64,000 nucleotides of DNA from Nocardia asteroides (GTDB lineage Bacteria; Actinomycetota; Actinomycetes; Mycobacteriales; Mycobacteriaceae), in the NCBI GenBank assembly GCA_019930625.1, contig CP082844.1, positions 2,976,001 through 3,040,000 on the forward strand. Reading direction: 5' to 3'. A program made the position numbers and the translations under genes. The notes under the pieces were generated by a model that saw nothing but the letters and a program-made list of their open reading frames with translations, did no database searches and was not told the origin of the DNA. Positions 28,140-36,199 of this stretch are shown here, piece by piece. Within the stretch, counting starts at the first letter, position 1; each line of letters starts with the position of its first letter.

Positions 28140-28219
28140 CCCCCCGAGATCGATGATTTGCCTGCGGAATTCCCGAAATGGCGTGGTCGAGAAGTAGCCG
28201 CCGACTTCGCACCGGGAGG
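28140..28219 (-). ncRNA. Y-RNA-like unit 2 (short, no tRNA-like module)
   Basis: Terminal helix CCTCCCGG / TCGGGGGG. The 5' strand contains GGTGCGAAGTCGGCGGCTAC followed by TTC, agreeing with the family at both conserved blocks. Only about 80 nt long, with a central GGAATTCC-type hairpin instead of T- and D-arms. Confidence 0.6.
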
Positions 28220-28313
28220 TGCGATGGAGTTGTGGCGCGCCCGGTGGTTCCCGGGTGCACCGAAACTGTAGCGAGACGAATTCGATTGCCGCACCTCATT
28301 TTTTGCGAGCACG

Positions 28314-28416
28314 ATGTCCGAGGAAAAGCGGCGACGGCCTGCTCGCCGTATCGAGCGACCGAAATGGTTTCGGCAGGAGTTGAACCCGAAGTAGCCGTTG
28401 CCTGCGCACCGGACAT
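28314..28416 (-). ncRNA. Y-RNA-like unit 3 with compact tRNA-like module (YrlA type)
   Basis: Terminal helix ATGTCCGG / TCGGACAT and inner helix GGCAACGG / CCGTCGCC. Between them in order: T-arm CGGG-TTCAACT-CCTG, closed acceptor-like helix CCGAA/TTCGG, dinucleotide TC, and D-arm GCTC-GATACGGC-GAGC. At 103 nt it is the most compact tRNA-mimic unit. Confidence 0.75.
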
Positions 28417-28436
28417 GCGCCGTGTGTCACTGCGAG

Positions 28437-28573
28437 GAGCCGGCCCGAGGTCGAGTCGACCACGAAATATGCCCTTCGTGCTTGCCGATTACACTACTGC
28501 CTCCTGGCAGTCCGGATTCGAACCGGAACTTCCTGGCCCCGAAGTAGCCGCGGTACGCGCACCGGGCGGGCTC
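28437..28573 (-). ncRNA. Y-RNA-like unit 4 with tRNA-like module (YrlA type)
   Basis: Terminal helix GAGCCCGCCCGG / TCGGGCCGGCTC (11 of 12 paired). Inner helix ACCGCGG / TCGTGGT, a compensated version of the one in units 3, 5 and 6. T-arm TCCGG-TTCGAAT-CCGGA, acceptor-like CTGCC-AGGA-GGCAG, then TA and a D-arm starting GTG and closing CAC around AATCGGC. Confidence 0.75.
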
Positions 28574-28593
28574 GCACGCGAATGAATCACGTT

Positions 28594-28734
28594 GCGCACC
28601 CGAGATAGAGGTCGGCGACGGAACGTACCGCTCTGCCGATTGAGCTACCGGACCGTGTGTGGTCCGGGCGGGACTCGAACCCGCAACCTGTCCATTAGAA
28701 GTGGAAGTAGCCGTTGCCTGCGCACCGGGTGCAC
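28594..28734 (-). ncRNA. Y-RNA-like unit 5 with full tRNA-like module (YrlA type)
   Basis: Terminal helix GTGCACCCGG / TCGGGTGCGC and inner GGCAACGG / CCGTCGCC. The module has exact tRNA dimensions: T-arm GCGGG-TTCGAGT-CCCGC, a 7-bp acceptor-like helix CCGGACC / GGTCCGG closed by ACACAC, the two-base TA linker, and a 4-bp D-stem GCTC-AATCGGCA-GAGC. Order is permuted compared with a tRNA, so tRNA finders would see only broken halves. Confidence 0.82.
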
Positions 28735-28903
28735 CGCTCACTGTAGTGGCTGCGGCGAGACTCGCGCATCCGATTATTCCGCGGCGATGGCGGGAAGCAC
28801 ACCGCTGGCAACTATTTCGGCACAAAATGGTGTTCGCATTGTCGCGCGCCGGTCGAAGTCCTGTGTTACCAATTCAGCCAAACCGCACGACCGAAGGATG
28901 CTC
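28735..28903. promoter_or_regulatory. Divergent control region between the Y-RNA array and the TIGR03086-like gene
   Basis: 170 nt that must hold the promoter for the minus-strand array and for the plus-strand gene at 28904. It also contains a minus-strand piece (28855-28885) reading GGCTGAATTGGTAACACAGG that resembles the 5' half of a tRNA but cannot be completed. No clear promoter boxes identified. Confidence 0.4.
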
Positions 28904-29479
28904 ATGGACAATGTGATCGGACAGATCGACCGCGCACTGGACGCGACCGGAGCGATCGTCGCCGCCGTGGAGGGGGCGGGTCTGGCCGCGCCGACGCCGT
29001 GCCGGGATTGGGACGTCCGTGCCGTCCTCAACCACACCGTGGGGGGTATGCACATCTTCGCGGCCGCTCTGAGCGGCACGAACGCAGGCGCCGAACACGC
29101 ATCCGACTGGCTCGGCGGGGATCCGCAGGGCGCGTACGCCGCGGCCGCGGAAGTGGACCGCGCCGCATGGCACCGGCCGGACGCGCTGGACGGCACGGTG
29201 GGCCTCGCACTCGGGGAACTGCCCGGCCCCGCGGCGGCACTGGTGCATCTCACCGAGATTCTCGTCCACGGAGTCGACATCGCGGTGGCCATCGACCGGC
29301 CGGATCTGGCCGACGACGAGCTGTGTGGCGAACTGCTCGCCACCATGCAAGCCATGGGCGGCATCGACTCCTTCCGCGCGCCGGGCGTCTTCGGGCCCGA
29401 GGTCGTCGTCGCAGACGATGAGCCGGCACACCGCCGGTTGCTGGCGTACGTGGGGCGTGAGGTGCTTACGCGGACATAG
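28904..29479 (+). CDS. TIGR03086-type (DinB/maleylpyruvate isomerase-like) metal-binding protein
   Basis: 191 residues. Four-helix-bundle features with PCRDWDVRAVLNHTVGGMH (His) and LVHLTEILVHGVDIAVA (further His ligands), typical of actinobacterial mycothiol-related DinB-superfamily proteins. GAAGGA at 28893-28898 supports the ATG at 28904. It sits on the opposite strand between Y-RNA-like units 5 and 6, as though inserted into the array. Exact reaction unknown. Confidence 0.75.
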   Translation: MDNVIGQIDRALDATGAIVAAVEGAGLAAPTPCRDWDVRAVLNHTVGGMHIFAAALSGTNAGAEHASDWLGGDPQGAYAAAAEVDRAAWHRPDALDGTVGLALGELPGPAAALVHLTEILVHGVDIAVAIDRPDLADDELCGELLATMQAMGGIDSFRAPGVFGPEVVVADDEPAHRRLLAYVGREVLTRT

Positions 29480-29540
29480 TCCATCCGGCGAGTCGGCAAA
29501 GTATCGCGCGGAATTCGGCCGCCTCCGCACGGCATGTTGA

Positions 29541-29722
29541 GCGCCCGAGGTCTGGGCGGCGACGGAATACCGGCTCGAGCGAATCGAGCCCTACGGGTCT
29601 GGAGACCCTGCCTTGGACAGCTCTGCCGATTGAGCTACCGGATCGCTTGCGATCCGGACGGGATTCGAACCCGCAACCCGTCCATCGAATACGGAAGTAG
29701 CCGTTGCCTGCGCACCGGGCGC
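29541..29722 (-). ncRNA. Y-RNA-like unit 6, extended YrlA type
   Basis: Terminal helix GCGCCCGG / TCGGGCGC and inner GGCAACGG / CCGTCGCC. Module: T-arm GCGGG-TTCGAAT-CCCGT, acceptor-like CCGGATC-GCAAGC-GATCCGG (one base pair swapped relative to unit 5), TA, and D-arm GCTC-AATCGGCA-GAGC. After the D-arm there are two extra hairpins, GGGTC-TCCA-GACCC and GGCTCGA-TTCGC-TCGAGCC, making it the longest unit (182 nt). It lies about 800 nt from the rest of the array. Confidence 0.8.
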
Positions 29723-29797
29723 GGGTAGGACTGTAGCCGGTCGGCTCGGAAGGGCGCAGCTCATTTTCGCCGCGCCGCGTACCGGCCGGCGCGATCC

Positions 29798-30958
29798 CTA
29801 CTGCCGAGCCAGGTCCTGCAATGCGTCGAGACCGGGCAGCTCCTGCGCGGGCACTCGGACGCCGATCACTCCCGACAGGCGATCCTCGGGCATCTGCCGG
29901 CATCGATCGAGTGCCTCGAGCGGTGCCAGCCCCTCCTCGTAGGCACGGCTGAGCCACAGATGCCACAGACCGGCAGCGATCTCGCCGGTGCGGCCGGAGG
30001 AGATCCGCGGTAGATAGTCGGCGGCGTCGTCGGCAATGGACGCCCAGAGATATCCGATGACTGCGCCGTCCTTGCTGACAGGAAAGAATCGGACGGCGGC
30101 ATTCGTGTCTGTCGGATACCGCGGCAGCGGGCTACTGATCAGTGGCCCCCAGCCCTGCGAGCGGTCGGCAGGGGTGCCGTCCGGGAACATGCCGTCCTGA
30201 ATCAGCGGGTTCGGCGGCGGTGGGCCACCCGGGTTCACGATTTCGTAGAGCTCGGCGAGGGTGGCGGCGTGCTGTTCGACGGCGTCCGCTGAAATCGCGC
30301 CGCCTTGTGGATGTTCCGGTGCGCCGATCCACTGCCGGACGGCTGCTTGTGCTAAAACGCCTCGCTCGTAGGCGAGCGCCAGTCGCTCCGCCCACACGTC
30401 CGCGCTCCACAACGACGGATCGGCGAAAGGGGCAGAGAGCCCTTCGCCGGAACCGGGCCGCAGTTTCCGGACGAAACTCGCCGCGTTGCTCGCGGTGGAC
30501 GCCCACAGGTATCCCAGTAATTCTCCGCGTAGCGTCACCGGCAGGTAGAAGACCGCCTGCTGTGTCCACCGTCGTATCGGCCCCCTCGGTGGGGCCGGAG
30601 CGAAGCCTCCGGGAGCGCCGTGCGGTGCATAGAATTCTCGGTGGCTGCCCTGAAGCGGGCTGCGGGGCTGTCGCAGTGTCGGTGCGAGGGGTGTCGATCG
30701 AATGGTAATAAGTTCGCAGCTCGCCGGGCGCGAGATCGTTCTCGGGCGTATCGGGTCCGAATCCCTCGTTGAATTTCGGATTGCTGTCGACAATTCTTTC
30801 TTCCCGTGGAAGGGCATCCCGGGCTCGCACTTCCTCGGCGACTCGCCGGTCGATCTCGTAGAGCTCTTCGAGCGAGATCCCATGCGGGCGGCGAGCTTCT
30901 TGTCGATCTCCCGCTGCTCCTCAGGATTCGGGGACTGCCAGAAAGGTGGTTTCGGCAT
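29798..30958 (-). CDS. Hypothetical protein with duplicated module, probable paired frameshift
   Basis: 386 codons as read. Two repeats align: FYLPVTLRGELLGYLWAS (about 137-154) with FFPVSKDGAVIGYLWAS (about 291-307), each followed by a helical region. Between about 30650 and 30880 the continuous frame gives low-complexity Ser/Arg/Pro sequence, while the neighbouring frame reads SLEELYEIDRRVAEEVRA and continues sensibly, matching TLAELYEI of the second module. The original protein probably used that frame, so a one-base loss near 30880 and a one-base gain near 30650 are suspected. No signal peptide; function unknown. Confidence 0.6.
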   Translation of the reverse strand: MPKPPFWQSPNPEEQREIDKKLAARMGSRSKSSTRSTGESPRKCEPGMPFHGKKELSTAIRNSTRDSDPIRPRTISRPASCELITIRSTPLAPTLRQPRSPLQGSHREFYAPHGAPGGFAPAPPRGPIRRWTQQAVFYLPVTLRGELLGYLWASTASNAASFVRKLRPGSGEGLSAPFADPSLWSADVWAERLALAYERGVLAQAAVRQWIGAPEHPQGGAISADAVEQHAATLAELYEIVNPGGPPPPNPLIQDGMFPDGTPADRSQGWGPLISSPLPRYPTDTNAAVRFFPVSKDGAVIGYLWASIADDAADYLPRISSGRTGEIAAGLWHLWLSRAYEEGLAPLEALDRCRQMPEDRLSGVIGVRVPAQELPGLDALQDLARQ

Positions 30959-31175
30959 TTTCCTTGCTCCGGTGGTTTCCGGACGCTTCTCGGCGGTAGA
31001 CGGTCACTCGAGGCGTCGAACGAATCATTCGTCACCGGCCGCCGAGCGCCGACGCGCGGTGGGCCCTCAGCGTCGGCGCGACGAAGTCCTCTCCCGCGGC
31101 CTCGGCGGCTTTCGGAGTCGAGACCCCCGGCCCGTGCTGCCCGCGCGGCGCGAGGAAGGGCCGTACGGTGGAGCC

Positions 31176-33227
31176 ATGAACAGGCTCGGAAAGGCGACGT
31201 CTCCGTACCTGCGCCAGCATGCGGGCAATCCGGTGCACTGGCGGGAGTGGGATGCCGAGGCACTGGCCGAAGCGCGTGAACGGGACGTGCCCATCCTGCT
31301 CTCGGTCGGATACGCGTCCTGTCACTGGTGCCACGTGATGGCGCACGAGTCGTTCGAGGACGCGGCCACCGCCGAGCAGATGAACGCGCACTTCGTCTGC
31401 GTGAAGGTCGACCGGGAGGAGCGGCCCGACCTGGACGCGGTCTACATGAACGCTACGGTGGCGATGACGGGTCAGGGCGGCTGGCCGATGACCTGCTTCC
31501 TGACCCCGGACGGCGAACCGTTCTACTGCGGCACCTACTACCCGAAGCTTCCGCGCGGCGGTATGCCGTCGTTCACACAGTTGCTCACCGCGATCACCGA
31601 GACCTGGCGCACCCGGCGTGACGAGGTGAACCAGGCGTCCGCGCAAGTGTCGGCGGCGCTGCGCGAGCAGACGGCGGGCCTGCCCGACACGGATCTGACG
31701 ATCACGCCGGAGCTGCTCGCCCATGCCGTCGCCGCGGTGCTGCGCGATGAGGACCACGAGCACGGCGGGTTCGGCGGCGCCCCCAAATTCCCGCCGTCGG
31801 CGCTGCTGGAGGGCCTGTTGCGGCACTGGGAGCGGACCGGTGACCCGGCGGTGTTCGACGTGGTCTCCCGAACCGCGGAGGCGATGGCGCGCGGCGGCAT
31901 CTACGACCAGCTGCGCGGGGGCTTCGCGCGGTATTCGGTCGACGCCGCGTGGGTGGTGCCGCATTTCGAGAAGATGTTGTACGACAACGCGCAGCTGCTG
32001 CGGGCCTACGCGCACTTGGCCCGGCGCACCACATCGGTGCTCCCGGAATCGTTGTCGGAGCGGGTCACCCGGGAAACCGTACGATTCCTGCTCGACGACC
32101 TGGGGACCGCACAGGGCGGCTTCGCATCGGCTTTGGACGCCGACACTCATCTGGAACCCGGCAAACCCGGTGTAGAAGGCGCGACGTACGTCTGGACGCC
32201 CGCGGAACTGGCCGGCGCGCTCGGTTCGATCGACGGGGGCTGGGCGGCCGAATTCTTCGGCGTCAGCACCGCCGGGAACTTCGAGCAGGGCACCTCGGTG
32301 CTGACCAGGTACACCGAGCCCACCACTGCCGAGGAAGGTGCGCGCCTGGAACGCGTGCGAGCGGCGTTGATCGCCGCCCGCGACCGCCGCCCGCAGCCGG
32401 ACCGGGACGACAAAGTGGTGTCCGCCTGGAACGGCATGGCGATCACCGCGCTGGCCGAGGCCGCGGCCGCGCTGGATGAGCCGGAGTGGACCGCCGCGGC
32501 CATTCGGTGCGCCCGCTTCCTGCTGGCCGAACATGTGGTGGACGGACGGCTGCGCCGCGCCTCGCTCGGCGGCGTCGCCGGCGCCGCGCCCGCGATCCTG
32601 GAGGATCACGCCTGGCTGGTCACCGGACTGCTCGCGCTGCACCAGGTCACCGGTGAACTCGGCTGGCTGGAAGACGCCCAGCGCCTGCTGGACACCGCGA
32701 TCGAGCACTTCGCCGATCCGGACCGGCCGGGCAGCTGGTTCGACACCGCCGACGACGCCGAAACCCTCGTCACCCGTCCGCGCGACCCGATCGACGGCGC
32801 GACCCCCGCGGGCACCTCCGCGCTCGCCGAAGCCCTGCTCACCGCGGCGGCCACGAGCGACCCCGAACGGGCCGCCCGCTACCGGGAACTCGCCGACCTG
32901 ACCCTCGAACGCGGCGCGATCGTGCTGGCACGCGCGCCCCGATCGGCGGGACAGTGGCTCGCGGTCGCCGAGGCGGCCTTGCGCGGTCCGCTCCAGGTCG
33001 CCATCGCCACCGAGTCGGTCTCCCGCCCGACCGAATTGCTCGCCACGGCACGGCAGGCCGCCCCCGGCGGCGCGGTCGTCCTCGCCGCCGCCCCGAACGC
33101 CGTCCCCCTTCTGGCGGACCGGCCTTTGGTCGGCAATGCCGCCGCGGCCTACGTCTGCCGCGGCTCCGTCTGCGACCTTCCGGTCTCCACCGCGGACCAG
33201 CTCCGCACGGCTCTGCAGCGGAACTAG
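31176..33227 (+). CDS. DUF255 thioredoxin-like protein (YyaL/SPATA20 family)
   Basis: 683 residues. N-terminal thioredoxin-like domain with SVGYASCHWCHVMAHESF (CxxC), then a six-hairpin glycosidase-like alpha/alpha domain (GGIYDQLRGGFARYSVD, WVVPHFEKMLYDNAQLL) extending to the C-terminus, where CRGSVCDLP is the usual end motif. ATG at 31176 begins MNRLGKATSPYLRQHAGNPV, the invariant family start. Corresponds to Rv1084. Redox or carbohydrate role undetermined in the family. Confidence 0.87.
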   Translation: MNRLGKATSPYLRQHAGNPVHWREWDAEALAEARERDVPILLSVGYASCHWCHVMAHESFEDAATAEQMNAHFVCVKVDREERPDLDAVYMNATVAMTGQGGWPMTCFLTPDGEPFYCGTYYPKLPRGGMPSFTQLLTAITETWRTRRDEVNQASAQVSAALREQTAGLPDTDLTITPELLAHAVAAVLRDEDHEHGGFGGAPKFPPSALLEGLLRHWERTGDPAVFDVVSRTAEAMARGGIYDQLRGGFARYSVDAAWVVPHFEKMLYDNAQLLRAYAHLARRTTSVLPESLSERVTRETVRFLLDDLGTAQGGFASALDADTHLEPGKPGVEGATYVWTPAELAGALGSIDGGWAAEFFGVSTAGNFEQGTSVLTRYTEPTTAEEGARLERVRAALIAARDRRPQPDRDDKVVSAWNGMAITALAEAAAALDEPEWTAAAIRCARFLLAEHVVDGRLRRASLGGVAGAAPAILEDHAWLVTGLLALHQVTGELGWLEDAQRLLDTAIEHFADPDRPGSWFDTADDAETLVTRPRDPIDGATPAGTSALAEALLTAAATSDPERAARYRELADLTLERGAIVLARAPRSAGQWLAVAEAALRGPLQVAIATESVSRPTELLATARQAAPGGAVVLAAAPNAVPLLADRPLVGNAAAAYVCRGSVCDLPVSTADQLRTALQRN

Positions 33228-33353
33228 CGGAGACGGGCGGGTCCGTCGCGGTCGGGCTTCCCGTCGACCGCGGTCGACCGGCCGGACGCCTGCCGGTCGC
33301 GCGATGACCGCCGCGTCGTCGCAGCAGCCGTGCGGCTACCGCTGTCGGAGCCG

Positions 33354-35108
33354 TCAGCGCCGAGGTCGGGCATCGATCTCGGTATCGGGCGCCGGTGCGG
33401 CAGTGTGAATTTCGATCACCGGGTTGGTGTCGGGCGGTAGGTCGCCGCTGTCGAGCTGATCGGTGCCGTTCGCGGCGGGGTCGGGGTGGGCGTCGGAGGT
33501 GTCGATGTCGGTCCAGCAGGTCGTCGGCTCTTTCATGCCGCGCAGCACGATGGTGTCGTAGAGGGTCCATTGCGCGCGTTCGTGTTCGGCGGCCGCGTCG
33601 ATCACCGCTTGGCTCACCAGCACGCGCCGCGGCACTTCCTTGGCCGCCGTGGTGAGCCGAGCCGCCTCGTTGACGGCGTCGCCGATGACCGTGAACTCGA
33701 GCCGGGTGTCGGAACCGACGTCGCCCGCGAAGACCGGTCCGCGCGCCACGCCGATCCCGATGTCGAGCTCGCCCGTGGCGATGACCTCGTCCCGGATGCG
33801 GCGCGCCGCCCGCAGGGCCGGTGTCGCGTTGTCGCGCAAAGCGATCGGCGCTCCGAAGACGCACAGCGCCGCGTCGCCCTCGAACTTGTTGACCAGGCCG
33901 TTGTTCTCCTCGGTCGCGGCGACGACGATCGCGAGCAATCGGTTGAGCTTTTCCACGAACTCCTGCGGCGGCAGCCCGGTGGACAACTCCACCGAGCCGG
34001 TCACGTCGACGAACAGCGCCGCCACCTCACGCACGTCTCCGGTGAGGTCCGCTCCGCGGGCGAGCGCGCGCTCGGCGACCTCCGTCCCGACATGCCTGCC
34101 GAACACTTCCCGCATCCGCTCCCGCTCGCGCAGGTTCGCGGCCAGCTCGTTGACCGAGTGCTCCAGCCTGCCGATCTCGCTGGTGCTGCCGATCGGTACC
34201 CGGGCGCCGAGGTCGCCTCGGGCGATGCGATCCAGCGCGCGGCGCAGTGTGCGCATCGGCGCGGCGACGGAGCGGGCGAGGAAGGCGGTGGCCAGTGCGC
34301 CGACGCCGATGCCGACCGCGGAGAGGTAGATCCCGGTGCGAACCCGGTCGGGTGCGGCCGCGGCCGGGTCGGCCAGTACGACGATCAGCATGAGCAGCGG
34401 AAGCGCCGCCGCCACCGCCCAGGTCAGCACGACCCGCACCAGCACCGAGGAACTCCAGTGCATCGTCCAGCCGAGCACCCTGGCCACCACCGGAATGGTG
34501 GGCCGGATCAACCGGTCCACGATCAAGAAGGTGACCGCCGCCGACTCGAAGGCGCCGATCGTGAACAGCGCCGCCGTCACGCCGGGGTCGTTGTCCGGGC
34601 TCAGATGCGCGAAGACGGCGGTCGCCACGATCACGCCGGGGATCCACAGCGCGAGCGCGCGCACGCTGATCACGACGGGCAGGTGCAGCAGGCGTCGCGC
34701 CTCCGCCTCGGTCGGCTTGCGCGCGTCGTCGAGCCAGCCGAAGTACACCTTCCGGTCGCGCACCGCGAGCACGATGCCGGCCAGGAACCCCACCGCCGGG
34801 TAGATGCCGACGAAGGCGAGTGCCCGCGGCCAATCCGTGCCCAACCTGCCCAGAAAGCCGTTGAGCGCGAGCTGGGTGACGATCACCGCGAGGCCACAGA
34901 GATTCGCCGTGGTGACCAACACGGCCAGACCTGCCCGTGCTTTGAGCGCCCAGACGACGAGCTTGGAGATCATGAGGTTCGCGACCCCGATGGACGACGC
35001 GCGCCGACGCCGAGCGCAGGCACCGAGCGCGGCATACTCCGCGCGGCTGCCGGACGTGGCAGGGCGATGCCGCGCAAGGCGGCGACGAAGAACACGAACG
35101 AGCAGCAT
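33354..35108 (-). CDS. Membrane class III adenylate cyclase with HAMP domain
   Basis: 584 residues. Six membrane helices in the first 310 residues, a HAMP linker (SVAAPMRTLRRALDRIARGDLGARVP), then a class III cyclase domain: LFVDVTGSVELST (metal Asp), NKFEGDAALCVFGAP (metal and substrate residues) and LEFTVIGDAVNEAARL (transition-state region). Same architecture as the Rv1318c-Rv1320c group. Makes cAMP at the inner membrane face. The C-terminal 45 residues are Asp/Pro-rich. The start is uncertain because no good ribosome-binding site is visible. Confidence 0.85.
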   Translation of the reverse strand: MLLVRVLRRRLARHRPATSGSRAEYAALGACARRRRASSIGVANLMISKLVVWALKARAGLAVLVTTANLCGLAVIVTQLALNGFLGRLGTDWPRALAFVGIYPAVGFLAGIVLAVRDRKVYFGWLDDARKPTEAEARRLLHLPVVISVRALALWIPGVIVATAVFAHLSPDNDPGVTAALFTIGAFESAAVTFLIVDRLIRPTIPVVARVLGWTMHWSSSVLVRVVLTWAVAAALPLLMLIVVLADPAAAAPDRVRTGIYLSAVGIGVGALATAFLARSVAAPMRTLRRALDRIARGDLGARVPIGSTSEIGRLEHSVNELAANLRERERMREVFGRHVGTEVAERALARGADLTGDVREVAALFVDVTGSVELSTGLPPQEFVEKLNRLLAIVVAATEENNGLVNKFEGDAALCVFGAPIALRDNATPALRAARRIRDEVIATGELDIGIGVARGPVFAGDVGSDTRLEFTVIGDAVNEAARLTTAAKEVPRRVLVSQAVIDAAAEHERAQWTLYDTIVLRGMKEPTTCWTDIDTSDAHPDPAANGTDQLDSGDLPPDTNPVIEIHTAAPAPDTEIDARPRR

Positions 35109-35288
35109 AGAACCAGGACACTCGGCACAGGCGGTTTCCCGGTGGTCTCGCCCGGCTGGTCGGGTGACCGATCCGCACCGCCGTCCACAGGCGCCCTCGG
35201 CGGCTCACTATCCGGCCCCGATCCGAGCGCATGCCATCCCATCGCGCGCGCCGCCCCTCTCGTCCGACCTCCCCTCGACTCTATGCGC

Positions 35289-36008
35289 TCAGCGCAAGAC
35301 GACGAGCCAGACCGCCGCGTAGTGGGTCAGTGCCGCGAGCACCGTGGCGGCGTGGAAGAACTCGTGGTGGCCGAAGACGGCCGGCCACGGGTTCGGCCAT
35401 TTGGTGGCGTAGAGGATCGCTCCGCCGCTGTAGATCAGACCTCCGATCAGCAGCAGGATCAGCGGCGCGATGCCGATCTGGTTGTTCAGCTGCCCGGCCA
35501 CCGGCACGATGGCCCAGCCCAGCAGCAGATACAACGGAACGCCGACCCAGCGGGGCGCGGTCGGCCACAGCAGTTTCAGCGCAACACCGGCCAACGCCCC
35601 CGCCCACACAACGGCCAGCAGCGTCTGCCCCGTACTTCCGGGCAGGCCGAGCAGGGCGAAAGGGGTATAGCTGCCCGCGATGAACAGGAAGATCATCGAG
35701 TGGTCCGCTCGCTTCATCCGGATGCGGGCGCGAACGGTCGGCCAGGTCACCCGGTGGTAGATCGCGCTGATGCCGAACAGCCCGCACACGGTGAGCCCGT
35801 AGACCAGCGTCGACCAACCCGCGGTCGCCGACACCGTGGCGGAGTGGGCGATCAGCACAACGGCCGCGACCGCGGCGACGGCCACCGCCCAGGTGTGGAT
35901 CCAGCCCCGCATACGCGGTTTGACCAGCGCCTCGGCGAGCGCTTCGCCTGCGGAACCTGGGGCCGGTGTGACCGGTGCCGTGTCGGCGGCGCCGACGGAT
36001 TCGGACAC
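35289..36008 (-). CDS. Hemolysin III/PAQR-family membrane protein
   Basis: 239 residues, seven transmembrane helices. The family motifs SAIYHRVTW, MKRADHSMIFLFIAGSYTPF and the C-terminal GHHEFFHAATVLAAL place it in the YqfA/hemolysin III group, with conserved Asp and His that bind zinc in PAQR hydrolases. AGGAGGT precedes the GTG start. Matches Rv1085c, divergent from the Z-FPP synthase gene as in M. tuberculosis. Confidence 0.87.
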   Translation of the reverse strand: MSESVGAADTAPVTPAPGSAGEALAEALVKPRMRGWIHTWAVAVAAVAAVVLIAHSATVSATAGWSTLVYGLTVCGLFGISAIYHRVTWPTVRARIRMKRADHSMIFLFIAGSYTPFALLGLPGSTGQTLLAVVWAGALAGVALKLLWPTAPRWVGVPLYLLLGWAIVPVAGQLNNQIGIAPLILLLIGGLIYSGGAILYATKWPNPWPAVFGHHEFFHAATVLAALTHYAAVWLVVLR

Positions 36009-36199
36009 GAGTACCTCCTGATGGGTGCGACTCGGACGAGGTCGGTGCGTGGCACCGCGCCAGGCCGGGTGACGACGAGGCGGCCACCAACTGAACCTGC
36101 CAGTAACCTACGCAACCGTAACTTGCGAGCTTATGGCCACTGTACCGGCGTATCGCGGTCGATGCCGGAATCGTGTCGCCGAGGCGTAGGGTTGCCCGC

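Noticed and set aside
26392..28416. Longer version of the rsr reading frame extending about 140 codons upstream of 27993
   Set aside because: The extension runs through Y-RNA-like units 1-3 and has poor protein composition. The TROVE domain begins close to the ATG at 27991-27993.
28600..28700. Looks like halves of ordinary tRNA genes (GGTAGCTCA...GAGC and GGTTCGAGTCC on the minus strand)
   Set aside because: The T-half precedes the D-half and the acceptor strands pair with each other across a 6-nt loop. No anticodon arm can be formed between them in tRNA order. The layout repeats in units 3-6, which fits Y RNA mimicry and not broken tRNAs.
28855..28890. Minus-strand sequence resembling a tRNA 5' half (GGCTGAATTGGTAACACAGG)
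   Set aside because: No matching T-arm or acceptor 3' strand follows, and no Y-type conserved strand is present. Left as an unexplained fragment.
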